A stretch of 64,000 nt of DNA, taken from a virus. Where the stretch lies: positions 1-64,000 of IMG/VR virus record IMGVR_UViG_3300020183_000015, one strand, 5' to 3'. A program made the position numbers and the translations under genes. Each line of letters begins with the position of its first letter. The first letter of the stretch is position 1. Positions 44,190-53,123 of this stretch are shown piece after piece. Below the pieces are notes generated by a model. It was not told where the DNA came from. It was given only the letters and a program-made list of their open reading frames with translations, and did no database searches.

Positions 44190-44919
44190 TATTTTAGGAT
44201 TGAATTTTGCTAACAAGGGTTATTTTATAAATCTACCTCAAAGTACTGATAGGTTGAAAAACGTTCGTAATTTAGAAAAAAAATACAACATCAAAGGTTT
44301 AGAAAGATTTGAAGCACTAACGGATGAATTACATGCCTATTCTTGTACTAAAAGTCATTTGAAAATATTTCAAAATTCCAAAGAACAAAATTTAGAAACT
44401 ATTTTTGTTGCAGAAGACGATTTTAACATTGAAGACACTTCTTACTATCCCGGTCAACGTAAACACTTAAAACCAACTCTACAACAAGTCCACAAAGATT
44501 TACAAAAAGTTCATTGGGACGTTTTATTATTTGGTTGTAATCCGAAAGAAACTATGGTTAAAGTAACTGATTGTCTTTACACAATACCAAAAAGTACTGG
44601 AGCTTGGGCTTATATTATTAAAAAAAATGCTTATGAATACATTTTAGATAATTTGAATTATAGAAAAGATTACATAGCAATTGACGATTATTTACCTTTA
44701 TTAAATTCCAAAGGTTTTACAACATTAACGACGGTACCCCTATTAATCAATCATGCGGTTGGTTTTGTATCTACATTACAACCAAGAGGTCCAGTAAATT
44801 ACGATGTATGGATACAAGGGAACTATCATAATTTTGTGTACGACACAGAACAATTTAAAATAAAAAAAGTAGAACCAAATAAAATTCAAATACACCAATT
44901 AAAAAAAGTTTTTAAATAA
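44182..44919 (+). CDS. GT25 family glycosyltransferase
   Basis: 245 residues. GYFINLPQSTDRLKNVRNLE (about residues 13-32) is the GT25 N-terminal signature, HAYSCTKSHLKIFQNSKEQN the second (about residues 52-71), and TIFVAEDDFNIED (about residues 74-86) carries the EDD metal site. STGAWAYIIKKNAYEYIL and IAIDDYLPLL are typical late blocks. GT25 includes LPS beta-galactosyltransferases of Gram-negative bacteria and the animal collagen galactosyltransferases. Here, beside collagen-like fibre genes, either a lipopolysaccharide-type or a protein-linked acceptor is possible. The rods lack lysine, so hydroxylysine is not the target. Confidence 0.85.
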   Translation: MFSILGLNFANKGYFINLPQSTDRLKNVRNLEKKYNIKGLERFEALTDELHAYSCTKSHLKIFQNSKEQNLETIFVAEDDFNIEDTSYYPGQRKHLKPTLQQVHKDLQKVHWDVLLFGCNPKETMVKVTDCLYTIPKSTGAWAYIIKKNAYEYILDNLNYRKDYIAIDDYLPLLNSKGFTTLTTVPLLINHAVGFVSTLQPRGPVNYDVWIQGNYHNFVYDTEQFKIKKVEPNKIQIHQLKKVFK

Positions 44920-44920
44920 T

Positions 44921-47239
44921 ATGAAAAACATAATAAAATCAATATTAAATTTTGAAAACAACAAAATTGACGCTTCAATTATTAGTAGTGAACAAATTTC
45001 TCATATTGTAAAAAACTTAACTGAAGTTTTACAAAAAAATCTTGAAGGGGATGTGGTTGAATTGGGTTGTTATGTTGGAGAATCATCCAAATATATTAGA
45101 AAAACATTGGATGTATTCGAATCTTCAAAAACCCTAACTGTGTTTGATTCTTTTGAGGGTTTACCTCCTTTGAGTGAGTATGAAATTAATACAGGATGGA
45201 AACCATCAACGTTAAAAACCACAGAAGACGTACTTAGAGGAAACTTTGAAAATAATGGGTTGACACCACCAAAAATAGTAAAAGGGTGGTTCAAAGACAT
45301 TAATGAAGAAGATTTACCTGAAAAAATTTGTTTTGCTTTTTTAGACGGAGATTTTTACGATTCAATATACGATAGTTTGAAAAAGATATATGATAGAATG
45401 GTTGACGGTGGAGTTATTCTTTTTCACGATTTTAAAAGATTTGATTTGCCAGGTGTTGACGCTGCAATTAAAGTTTTTTTCAAACAAAAAAATATTCCAT
45501 ATAATTTAGAAGTTGTGTGTAGTCAATTAGGCAGACACGTTGTTGGCGGACCAATACCTGTTGTAAAAAGTAAAAAAATTACTTTGGTTACAGGTCTTTG
45601 GAATATAGGTCGAGATTCATTAAAAGAAGGTTGGTCAAGAAGTTATGATCACTATCTAAACAAATTTTCAGATTTATTAGATATCGATTGTAATTTGATA
45701 ATTTTTGGTGACGAAGAATTAGAAAAATTTGTGTTCAATAAAAGAGAGCCCGATAACACACAATTTATTCTCAGAGATATAAGTTGGTTTAAAAACAATG
45801 AGTTTTATAATCAAATTCAACAAATAAGAAAAAACCCTAATTGGTATAGTTTAGCGGGTTGGCTTGGGGACTCAACACAAGCAAAATTAGAGATGTATAA
45901 CCCATTGGTTATGTCAAAAATGTATTTATTAAACGATGCTAGAATATTAGACAAGTTCGATTCTGAAAGTTTATATTGGATTGATGCCGGTCTGTCCAAC
46001 ACGGTAAGTATGAACTATTTCACTCATGATAATGTTTTAGATAAAATAGAATCTTTTGATAAGTTTTTCTTTGTTTGTTTTCCATACAACGCGCACAATG
46101 AGATTCATGGATTCGAGTATTCAAAAATGAATGATTATACCAATCAAAAAATTGACAAAGTTGCAAGAGGAGGTTTTTTTGGTGGTCCAAAAAAAACGAT
46201 CGAGATTCTAAATACGATGTATTATTCTTTAATGCAAGATAGTTTAAACAAAGGATTAATGGGTACTGAGGAAAGTTTATTTACAATCCTACTTTATAAT
46301 AACCCAACTTTGATTGACTACTTTGAAATATTACCTGATGGTTTATTATACACATTTTTTGAAAATTTAAAAAACGGTTCTGCGGTTTTAAAAAACGCAT
46401 CCAAAATAAAAGTTGTGAGTAATAATACAAATGGTGAAGTAGGGTTATATGTAATAACATTTAATAGTCCCGAACAATTTGAATTTTTATTAAAATCAAT
46501 GGATGACTATGATGAAAATATACTGTTGAAAACAAAAAAATATTTATTAAACAATTCTACAGACCCTAACACATTTTCAAGATATCAATCATTATGTGAC
46601 CAATACGGGTTTGAACACATAAAAAAAGATAACATTGGTATTACAGGAGGTAGGGTTTTTGTTGCAGAACATTTTGACCAATCAGAAATGTCATATTATA
46701 TGTTTTTTGAAGACGATATGTCTTTTTATTCTGGAAGAAAAGGGGTTTGTAAAAATGGATTTAATCGTTACGTTGAAAACTTTTACAACAAAATGTTATC
46801 TATAGTAAAAAAAGAAAATCTCGATTTTTTAAAATTTAACTATACCGAATTTTATGGCAGTCACGAAAAACAATGGTCTTGGTATAACGTACCTCAAACT
46901 TTCAGATCTAAACATTGGCCACAGAATCAAAATTTACCAACCCACGGACAAGACCCGAATTCTCCATCGTTAGAATTTAAAAACATTAAATCTGTAGAAG
47001 GAATTCCTTATGCGACTGGAGAAATATATCTCTCGAATTGGCCAATTATAATGAGTAAAGAAGGTAATTATAAATGTTACTTGGAAACAAAATTTGCAAA
47101 TCCTTACGAACAAACCCTAATGTCTCATTGTTACCAAGAAACCGTCAAAGGAAGAATAAAATCGGGGGTTCTTTTGATGACACCAACTGAACATAACAGA
47201 TTTGACTTTTATGCTGCAGAATTGCGAAAAGAATGTTAG
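44921..47239 (+). CDS. Three-domain enzyme: TylF methyltransferase + HtrL/YibB-like + GT2-like
   Basis: 772 residues. Residues 1-210 are a TylF/macrocin O-methyltransferase domain (EGDVVELGCYVGESSKYIRK; VFDSFEGLPPLSEY; FAFLDGDFYDSIYDSLKKIY; GGVILFHDFKRFD). Residues about 217-490 match HtrL/YibB-type proteins (KKITLVTGLWNIGRDSLKEG; ESLYWIDAGLSNTVSM; MGTEESLFTILLYNNP), a family linked to surface glycan synthesis. Residues about 505-772 are a GT-A-like domain (VGLYVITFNSPEQFEFLLKS; YYMFFEDDMSFYSGRKGV with the EDD site). The gene starts one base after the GT25 stop and ends the glycan operon. A single chain that both adds and methylates sugars is likely. It is distinct from the 974-residue enzyme but built on the same principle. 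Confidence 0.82.
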   Translation: MKNIIKSILNFENNKIDASIISSEQISHIVKNLTEVLQKNLEGDVVELGCYVGESSKYIRKTLDVFESSKTLTVFDSFEGLPPLSEYEINTGWKPSTLKTTEDVLRGNFENNGLTPPKIVKGWFKDINEEDLPEKICFAFLDGDFYDSIYDSLKKIYDRMVDGGVILFHDFKRFDLPGVDAAIKVFFKQKNIPYNLEVVCSQLGRHVVGGPIPVVKSKKITLVTGLWNIGRDSLKEGWSRSYDHYLNKFSDLLDIDCNLIIFGDEELEKFVFNKREPDNTQFILRDISWFKNNEFYNQIQQIRKNPNWYSLAGWLGDSTQAKLEMYNPLVMSKMYLLNDARILDKFDSESLYWIDAGLSNTVSMNYFTHDNVLDKIESFDKFFFVCFPYNAHNEIHGFEYSKMNDYTNQKIDKVARGGFFGGPKKTIEILNTMYYSLMQDSLNKGLMGTEESLFTILLYNNPTLIDYFEILPDGLLYTFFENLKNGSAVLKNASKIKVVSNNTNGEVGLYVITFNSPEQFEFLLKSMDDYDENILLKTKKYLLNNSTDPNTFSRYQSLCDQYGFEHIKKDNIGITGGRVFVAEHFDQSEMSYYMFFEDDMSFYSGRKGVCKNGFNRYVENFYNKMLSIVKKENLDFLKFNYTEFYGSHEKQWSWYNVPQTFRSKHWPQNQNLPTHGQDPNSPSLEFKNIKSVEGIPYATGEIYLSNWPIIMSKEGNYKCYLETKFANPYEQTLMSHCYQETVKGRIKSGVLLMTPTEHNRFDFYAAELRKEC

Positions 47240-47243
47240 TTGT

Positions 47244-47253
47244 TATATTTATA
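47244..47253 (+). promoter_or_regulatory. Candidate late promoter element (TATATTTATA)
   Basis: TATATTTATA 13 bases before the ATG at 47267, right after the glycan operon, marking the switch back to virion genes. Confidence 0.45.
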
Positions 47254-47266
47254 AAGAAAACTGTTA

Positions 47267-47941
47267 ATGGATTTCTTTATAAAGAAAAATGCTACGCTTC
47301 CTCTTTTAAAAATGCAAGTTATAAAAGATGGGAGAAGTGATTACAACAACATGATGGATTTCATCGAAGAGTCTGCAATATTCTTTTCGATGGTTAACAC
47401 AGAGACAGGTATTCCAAAGATATCAACAAGACCTTGCGGTTTTGTAGAAAAAATTCTTATCGAGCCAAACGCAAGTCCTGAGTATTATGTTTACTACCAA
47501 TTTACACCACGAGATACTAGTACTACAGGAAGATACGAAGGTCAATTTTTATTCAGAAATGACCAAGGTACCCTACTTCTTCCAATAAGAGAAAGGTTAT
47601 ACATAAATGTACAAGAAAGTTTCATAGCTGACGATTTGCCTTGGGAAAGTTGTTATGTTATTGAATTCCCTTGTTGTATCGGACCTGGACCACTACCACC
47701 ATCAATTACGCCTTCACCAACGCCAACACCTGAACCTTCAGTACCTGTACCAACACCAACTCCAAGTGTTTCTCCTGATACAAACCCAACACCGACACCA
47801 ACGCCAACACAAACTTCAGGATTAACACCAACACCGACACCAACAAGAGGTTTAATACCTACTCCAACACCAACCCCAAGTGCTGCGGTAGCTGGTGTCT
47901 CAACAATTTATATGACATTTAAAACTAAACCGATATGTTAA
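47267..47941 (+). CDS. Stalked virion protein with beta head and Pro-Thr tail
   Basis: 224 residues. Residues 1-140 form a beta domain ([52 protein letters not shown]) that resembles baseplate-attachment domains at the start of many stalked phage proteins. Residues about 145-207 are Pro-Thr linkers, and the chain ends soon after [10 protein letters not shown] with a short strand. The stop overlaps the protease start in the -1 frame (ATGTTAA), so the two proteins are coupled. The stalk has almost no domain after it, so it may serve as a short spike or act together with the protease. Confidence 0.68.
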   Translation: MDFFIKKNATLPLLKMQVIKDGRSDYNNMMDFIEESAIFFSMVNTETGIPKISTRPCGFVEKILIEPNASPEYYVYYQFTPRDTSTTGRYEGQFLFRNDQGTLLLPIRERLYINVQESFIADDLPWESCYVIEFPCCIGPGPLPPSITPSPTPTPEPSVPVPTPTPSVSPDTNPTPTPTPTQTSGLTPTPTPTRGLIPTPTPTPSAAVAGVSTIYMTFKTKPIC

Positions 47942-49899
47942 ATAGTGAAATACAAAAGTTAATCAATGACTTATACATAACTACACCTGATTATGTGGGT
48001 GTAGGTTATGGTCATAAAATAAAAAATGGAGAAATGACAGGGGAAATGGCAATTGTTTTTACAGTCCCAACAAAGTTCCCTGTTGATGTTATACCACAAA
48101 ATGAACTACTACCAAACGATGATTTTATTGTAAATGGTGAAGTTTTAAAAGTAGACGTTGTTGAGGTGGGTGAAATTAAAACAATGGCTTGTAACCCGAC
48201 TTGTCTTTTTTGTCATACATTATCAAATCCCTGTCCTAATAGACAATACATAAGACCAATATTAGGTGGAACTATGATTGCTAGTAAAGGTATTGCTCAG
48301 TCACTTCCTGCCGGTTCTTATTCTTTGGGTACTTTGGGGTTTGTTGCCGTTGACAATCAAACTCAGGCTTTAGTTGGTGTAACAAATAACCACGTTGTTA
48401 TACGTGATGCTTTTTATACAAGTCAAAGAAATTTGTCAGGTGTAATTCAAAATGAGTATGATTTAGGTAATACAGGATCAAGAGATGAGGATTTTGTTTA
48501 TAGTCCATCTAATTCTCCTTGGCCTATCCCGAATGCTTGGAAAATTGGTGAGGTTGTAAGGTATGTGCCAATGTTCTTGACTGGTGGTGTAAATAAAGTA
48601 GATGGGGCATTAATATCTTTGGACTGTGCTCCTGTTGTAAGTATACCTGGTTCTTCACAACAATTTGGGATAAGTTATGGGTCTCCCTATCCCTTTGCAA
48701 CAACCTCTGAAATAAACAATCTCTTATCTACAAATCCGATGTTGTTTAGTTCTGGTGCTAGAACCGGTGTTAAACAAGGATTACCGTGCCCTTTGAGGGT
48801 TTTTGCAGTTGGTGTTACCATACCTGTTGGGGGTTTTAAATTACAAGGTAGTGTACAGACTGTAACATTTACAGATGTAATACAGTTTGTTAGACCAGAA
48901 AATGACCCGAATTTAGCAACTGTATGTCCACACCCAATTGACGGTGGAGACTCAGGTTCAGCACTAATTGCCAACTTTTCGGGGGTTCAAAAAATAATTG
49001 GTTTAGTTTTTGCCGGTGGGTATACTGTTGGGTTTGCGTGTAGAATTGATCACGTTGCCGCAGAACTTAACATTTCTTCTTGGGACGGTACAAGTAAACC
49101 GTTAGTTGACCCTGACACTATAGATTATATTACGGTTGCGGGAGGTAATAGTATTAAAACCCAAATATGTTCAGGAACAACTTATTGGCAAGTCGGAGCA
49201 AGTAATTTGTCAAATACTTGTGCTAATGCCGTGTCTTTAACTTTATATGCAAATTACACCGAAGGTTCGGTTGTCTGTGATTATGTTTTAGAAGCTTCAA
49301 GCGCTGTTAATTTTGATTACATTTTCAGTTGTTCCAATGTTTTGACCACTATAAATGGTGAACCAATTGTGATCAACCCAACTATCGAAATTAAAAGTAA
49401 CACTACGGTTGGAACTTACAAAGAAACTGTTGCCAGAAATTATGATGATTTAACAAAACAAACGGATTTTGGAACTTTCCAATTGAATTACCCGCCTCTT
49501 GAAGAGTTGGAAATCACATTGGAAATTATTTCTTTCTTTGGTCCCGAAACCACACCTACACCAACACCAACAAAATCTGCAACGCCAACCCCAACACCAA
49601 CCAAAACACCAACTAAGACGCCGACACCAACACCAACTCCCACACCTACAATGACTCCAGAGCCTCTGTTTGTTTATTATAGTGTTTCAAGTTGTGCTGA
49701 TTTTGAAATTAGGGTTGCAAAGTTTTCTTTAACTCCACCTTATTTTGTACCAATAGTTGGTTACACTTATTATTTAACAACAGACTTTGCTGATTTTGAT
49801 GCTTGTTATAATATTCTTAACATTACGACAGGTCCAGAAACTTTCACCGTTACAAACATGTCCACAGAATATGTTGATTGTGGAACTTGTCAATCATAA
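47935..49899 (+). CDS. Virion-type trypsin-like serine protease on a Pro-Thr stalk
   Basis: 654 residues. After an N-terminal domain ([20 protein letters not shown]) that often precedes bacterial trypsin-like proteases, the catalytic triad is visible: H153 in [10 protein letters not shown]223 in NKVDGALIS and S340 in GGDSGSALI. Residues about 400-530 form an Ig-like region. Residues about 538-580 are a Pro-Thr stalk, and the end (about 585-654) is one Cys-rich unit similar to those of the giant fibre tip (YVDCGTC). There is no signal peptide. It could cut host surface proteins during adsorption or mature phage fibres. It lies between the stalked protein and DNA polymerase genes. Confidence 0.82.
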   Translation: MLNSEIQKLINDLYITTPDYVGVGYGHKIKNGEMTGEMAIVFTVPTKFPVDVIPQNELLPNDDFIVNGEVLKVDVVEVGEIKTMACNPTCLFCHTLSNPCPNRQYIRPILGGTMIASKGIAQSLPAGSYSLGTLGFVAVDNQTQALVGVTNNHVVIRDAFYTSQRNLSGVIQNEYDLGNTGSRDEDFVYSPSNSPWPIPNAWKIGEVVRYVPMFLTGGVNKVDGALISLDCAPVVSIPGSSQQFGISYGSPYPFATTSEINNLLSTNPMLFSSGARTGVKQGLPCPLRVFAVGVTIPVGGFKLQGSVQTVTFTDVIQFVRPENDPNLATVCPHPIDGGDSGSALIANFSGVQKIIGLVFAGGYTVGFACRIDHVAAELNISSWDGTSKPLVDPDTIDYITVAGGNSIKTQICSGTTYWQVGASNLSNTCANAVSLTLYANYTEGSVVCDYVLEASSAVNFDYIFSCSNVLTTINGEPIVINPTIEIKSNTTVGTYKETVARNYDDLTKQTDFGTFQLNYPPLEELEITLEIISFFGPETTPTPTPTKSATPTPTPTKTPTKTPTPTPTPTPTMTPEPLFVYYSVSSCADFEIRVAKFSLTPPYFVPIVGYTYYLTTDFADFDACYNILNITTGPETFTVTNMSTEYVDCGTCQS

Positions 49900-49988
49900 T
49901 TTGACAAGAGTAATTTTTACTCCTATATTTATTTACGAAGGTAAATGCCGACCTTATTCGGTAGCTAATACACCAAAAGTAAATAACT

Positions 49989-52802
49989 ATGATATCACAA
50001 GAAGAAATTGAACAATTTCTTCAGGGAAATGATCCTGAAGAATTCATCGTATCGGTAGAATACGATTACTTATCCGACAAGATTTTTAAAATTAAAGAAG
50101 TTCCTGAAAAAGGAAAACAGATCCAACGAGATACATTGATATCTTTTGCTTGGGTAGGAGATCTACGTAATCTTAACTTCTATTCAAAATCCAAAGCATT
50201 ACAAAAAGAAGCCATGACAAAACATGGTATTATTATAGAAAAACTACGAACTGATGGTAATGATCGTTTAGAACGTGGTTTAACATTTCTTGTTAAGTCC
50301 ATGAAAGGTTATAGAAACCTGATTCAGTTCTTTAGAGAAGGTGGGGTAGATCCTTGGGGTGAAAATGTAAGAGACCTCATCATGGTATTACCTCCCGTTG
50401 AACAATACCTCATCTCAAAAGAAAAAAGATTATTCAAAGGTTTTGAGGAATACAACGACATTACGAGGATGGTATTTGACCTTGAGACGACCTCACTTGA
50501 GCCCAAGGATGGTCGTATCTTCATGATCGGAATCAAAACAAACAAAGGATTCAAAAAAGTTATTGAGTGTACCAACGAAGACGAAGAACGTAGAGGTATT
50601 ACGGAGTTCTTTAATATTATTGAGGAACAAAAACCTTCCATTCTTTCAGGGTACAACTCATTTAACTTTGACTGGTATTGGATTTATGAAAGATGTAAAA
50701 TTTTAAATCTTGATATTAAACGAGTTGCAAAATCTCTTAACACTGAGAAATCTATTTCACAAAAAGAGTCAATGTTGAAACTTGCAAACGAGGTAGAGAA
50801 ATTCACTCAAACTCAAATGTGGGGTTACAATATTATTGATATTCTACATTCAGTTAGAAGAGCTCAGGCGATTAACTCAAACATCAAAGAAGCTGGTTTG
50901 AAGTATATTACCAAATATATTGAGGCTGAGGCTACTGATCGTATTTATGTTGAGCATAACAAAATTGGGTCAATGTATCGTGAGAAAGAAGAGTATTGGT
51001 TAAATATTGAAAATGGTAAATATAAAAAAGTTGGGGTAGACCCAAAGATTGATGATATCTGTGGTAGACATTCTAAAGTGTATATCAAAACAACTGGGGA
51101 CGACATTATTGAGCGTTATCTTGACGATGACTTGGAAGAAACTCTATTGGTTGATGAAGAATTCAACCAAGGTTCATTCTTGTTGGCATCACTTCTTCCA
51201 ACAACATATGAAAGAGTTTCAACGATGGGTACTGCAACATTATGGAAAATGTTGATGTTAGCTTGGTCTTATAAACATGGACTTGCAATTCCTTCTAAAA
51301 ACGACAAAGGGAACTTCGTAGGAGGACTTTCTCGTCTAATTCGAACAGGATACTCAAAGAATGTATTAAAACTTGACTACTCGTCTCTATACCCGTGTAT
51401 TCAGTTGGTACATGATGTATTCCCCGAGTGTGATGTCACAGGTGCGATGAAAGGTTTACTATCCTACTTCCGTAACACTCGTATCAAATACAAACAATTA
51501 TCTGAGGAATATGCGACTATTGACAAAAAGAAATCAACTTCTTATGACCGTAAACAATTACCAATTAAGATTTTCATCAACTCGATGTTCGGTGCGTTGT
51601 CAGCTCCACAAGTTTTTCATTGGGGTGACATGGATAAAGGTGAGATGATTACTTGTACAGGTCGTCAGTATCTTCGTATGATGATTAATTTCTTTATGGA
51701 TCGTGGTTATACACCTTTGGTAATGGACACGGACGGTATTAACTTCTCGGTTCCTGAAAGGGTAGAGGAAAGAAAGTATGTTGGTAAAGGTCTGAATTGG
51801 AAAGTTGTTGAGGGTAAAGAATATGTAGGTGAAGAAGCTGATGTGATGGAGTTTAACGATCTTGCGATGAGGGGTGAGATGGCTCTTGATACTGATGGTC
51901 AATGGCCGGCGTGTATTAACTTGTCACGTAAGAACTACGCTCTTATCACTGCAAAAGGTAAAATCAAACTTACAGGAAACTCAATTAAATCTAAAAAAAT
52001 GCCAATCTATATTGAAAAGTTCTTGGATAAAGGTATTAAATTACTCCTTGATGGTAAAGGACAAGAGTTTGTTGAATGGTATTACGAGTATGTACAACAA
52101 ATTTTTGACTTACAAATTCCTTTGATGGATATTGCAAACAAGGCAAAAGTAAAACAAAGTATTGATGACTACATTATTCGTAGTAAACAAACAACAAGGG
52201 CAGGAAGTTTAATGTCTCGTCAGGCACACATGGAACTTGCAATTAGGGAAGGTCTTAATGTTAATCTTGGTGATGTAATTTTTTATGTTAACAACGGAAC
52301 TAAAGTATCCCACGGAGATGTTCAGAAAGTTAACAAACCAAAGAAAGGTTGGTCCCAAGAACATATTGACACTTACGGTGGAACTATTCCTAATAACTTA
52401 GATTCTATAATTCAGTTGAACTGCTACCGTATTGACCCTTTGGATTTAGAAAATAACCCAACAATGAAAGGCCAGTACAACATCCAAAGAGCAATTGCAA
52501 CATTTAACAAAAGGGTGGAGCCATTACTTGTCGTATTCAAACAAGAAGTAAGAAACGGATTGTTAGTTAAGAATCCTGAAGACAGACCTTTTTTTACTAA
52601 AGATCAGTGTGAACTAATCAATGGACAACCTTTCGATGAAAGTGATCAAGATAAGTTGGAAGACGTGATGGAAATCTCAGATGAAGAAATGTTGTTTTGG
52701 AATAGGGTCGGTGAAACTCCATACCACATGTACAAAAATGCCGATGAGTTTATGTGGAAATATCTACCTGACCAAAAATTATTCAAGCTTGAGTCCGTCT
52801 GA
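49989..52802 (+). CDS. gp43: Family B DNA polymerase, T4 gp43-like
   Basis: 937 residues, close to the 898 of T4 gp43. Exo I is FDLETTS (D164, E166); Exo II is LSGYNSFNFDWYWIYERC. The polymerase A motif is KLDYSSLYPCIQL (D463), motif B is KIFINSMFGALSAPQVF, and motif C is VMDTDGINFS (D580, D582), which reads DTDG instead of the usual DTDS. INLSRKNYALI is the KxY motif that binds the primer. It replicates phage DNA with built-in proofreading. Its last 24 bases overlap the tail of a leftward gene; TGA ends it, with TAG two codons later. An 89-base gap with a TATATTTATT element precedes it. Confidence 0.95.
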   Translation: MISQEEIEQFLQGNDPEEFIVSVEYDYLSDKIFKIKEVPEKGKQIQRDTLISFAWVGDLRNLNFYSKSKALQKEAMTKHGIIIEKLRTDGNDRLERGLTFLVKSMKGYRNLIQFFREGGVDPWGENVRDLIMVLPPVEQYLISKEKRLFKGFEEYNDITRMVFDLETTSLEPKDGRIFMIGIKTNKGFKKVIECTNEDEERRGITEFFNIIEEQKPSILSGYNSFNFDWYWIYERCKILNLDIKRVAKSLNTEKSISQKESMLKLANEVEKFTQTQMWGYNIIDILHSVRRAQAINSNIKEAGLKYITKYIEAEATDRIYVEHNKIGSMYREKEEYWLNIENGKYKKVGVDPKIDDICGRHSKVYIKTTGDDIIERYLDDDLEETLLVDEEFNQGSFLLASLLPTTYERVSTMGTATLWKMLMLAWSYKHGLAIPSKNDKGNFVGGLSRLIRTGYSKNVLKLDYSSLYPCIQLVHDVFPECDVTGAMKGLLSYFRNTRIKYKQLSEEYATIDKKKSTSYDRKQLPIKIFINSMFGALSAPQVFHWGDMDKGEMITCTGRQYLRMMINFFMDRGYTPLVMDTDGINFSVPERVEERKYVGKGLNWKVVEGKEYVGEEADVMEFNDLAMRGEMALDTDGQWPACINLSRKNYALITAKGKIKLTGNSIKSKKMPIYIEKFLDKGIKLLLDGKGQEFVEWYYEYVQQIFDLQIPLMDIANKAKVKQSIDDYIIRSKQTTRAGSLMSRQAHMELAIREGLNVNLGDVIFYVNNGTKVSHGDVQKVNKPKKGWSQEHIDTYGGTIPNNLDSIIQLNCYRIDPLDLENNPTMKGQYNIQRAIATFNKRVEPLLVVFKQEVRNGLLVKNPEDRPFFTKDQCELINGQPFDESDQDKLEDVMEISDEEMLFWNRVGETPYHMYKNADEFMWKYLPDQKLFKLESV

Positions 52803-53120
52803 AGATAGTATGTACCAAACGTTCTCTACAACTTGGAAGGTCACACAAGCCCCTTTTGAAAGTAATATTTCATCCCACTCTTCGTCAATTTTGTTTTGAT
52901 CGGGTATGACTTTACAATTGGTTAATGTTTTAATTGTTATTTTTTGATTTTTTTCAGAGTTGAGTAAAAATTCACAAAAATCAATTTCTTTTATTATTGT
53001 TAACTCCTCACCATTACTTTGATAATGTGATTGTTTAACAATTGAGGTAAAAGTTGATTTCAAGGTTTCAGGTATATCCCCCTTTATTATTACTTTTCTA
53101 TGTGGTTTTCGACCTTTCAT
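52779..53120 (-). CDS. Small unknown protein convergent with DNA polymerase
   Basis: 113 residues. A basic start (MKGRKPHRKVIIKG) is followed by mixed strands and helices with four scattered Cys residues. No motif is recognised. Its stop lies inside the end of the DNA polymerase gene on the other strand (24-base tail-to-tail overlap) and its ATG is three bases after the neck-protein stop, so it is translated with the neck gene. A regulatory or replication-linked role is possible but unsupported. Confidence 0.55.
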   Translation of the reverse strand: MKGRKPHRKVIIKGDIPETLKSTFTSIVKQSHYQSNGEELTIIKEIDFCEFLLNSEKNQKITIKTLTNCKVIPDQNKIDEEWDEILLSKGACVTFQVVENVWYILSSDGLKLE

Positions 53121-53123
53121 ATT

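Noticed and set aside
47935-47941. Programmed -1 frameshift joining stalk and protease genes
   Set aside because: No slippery heptamer was found in the overlap; coupled translation explains the layout, so I list the fusion only as a low-interest idea.
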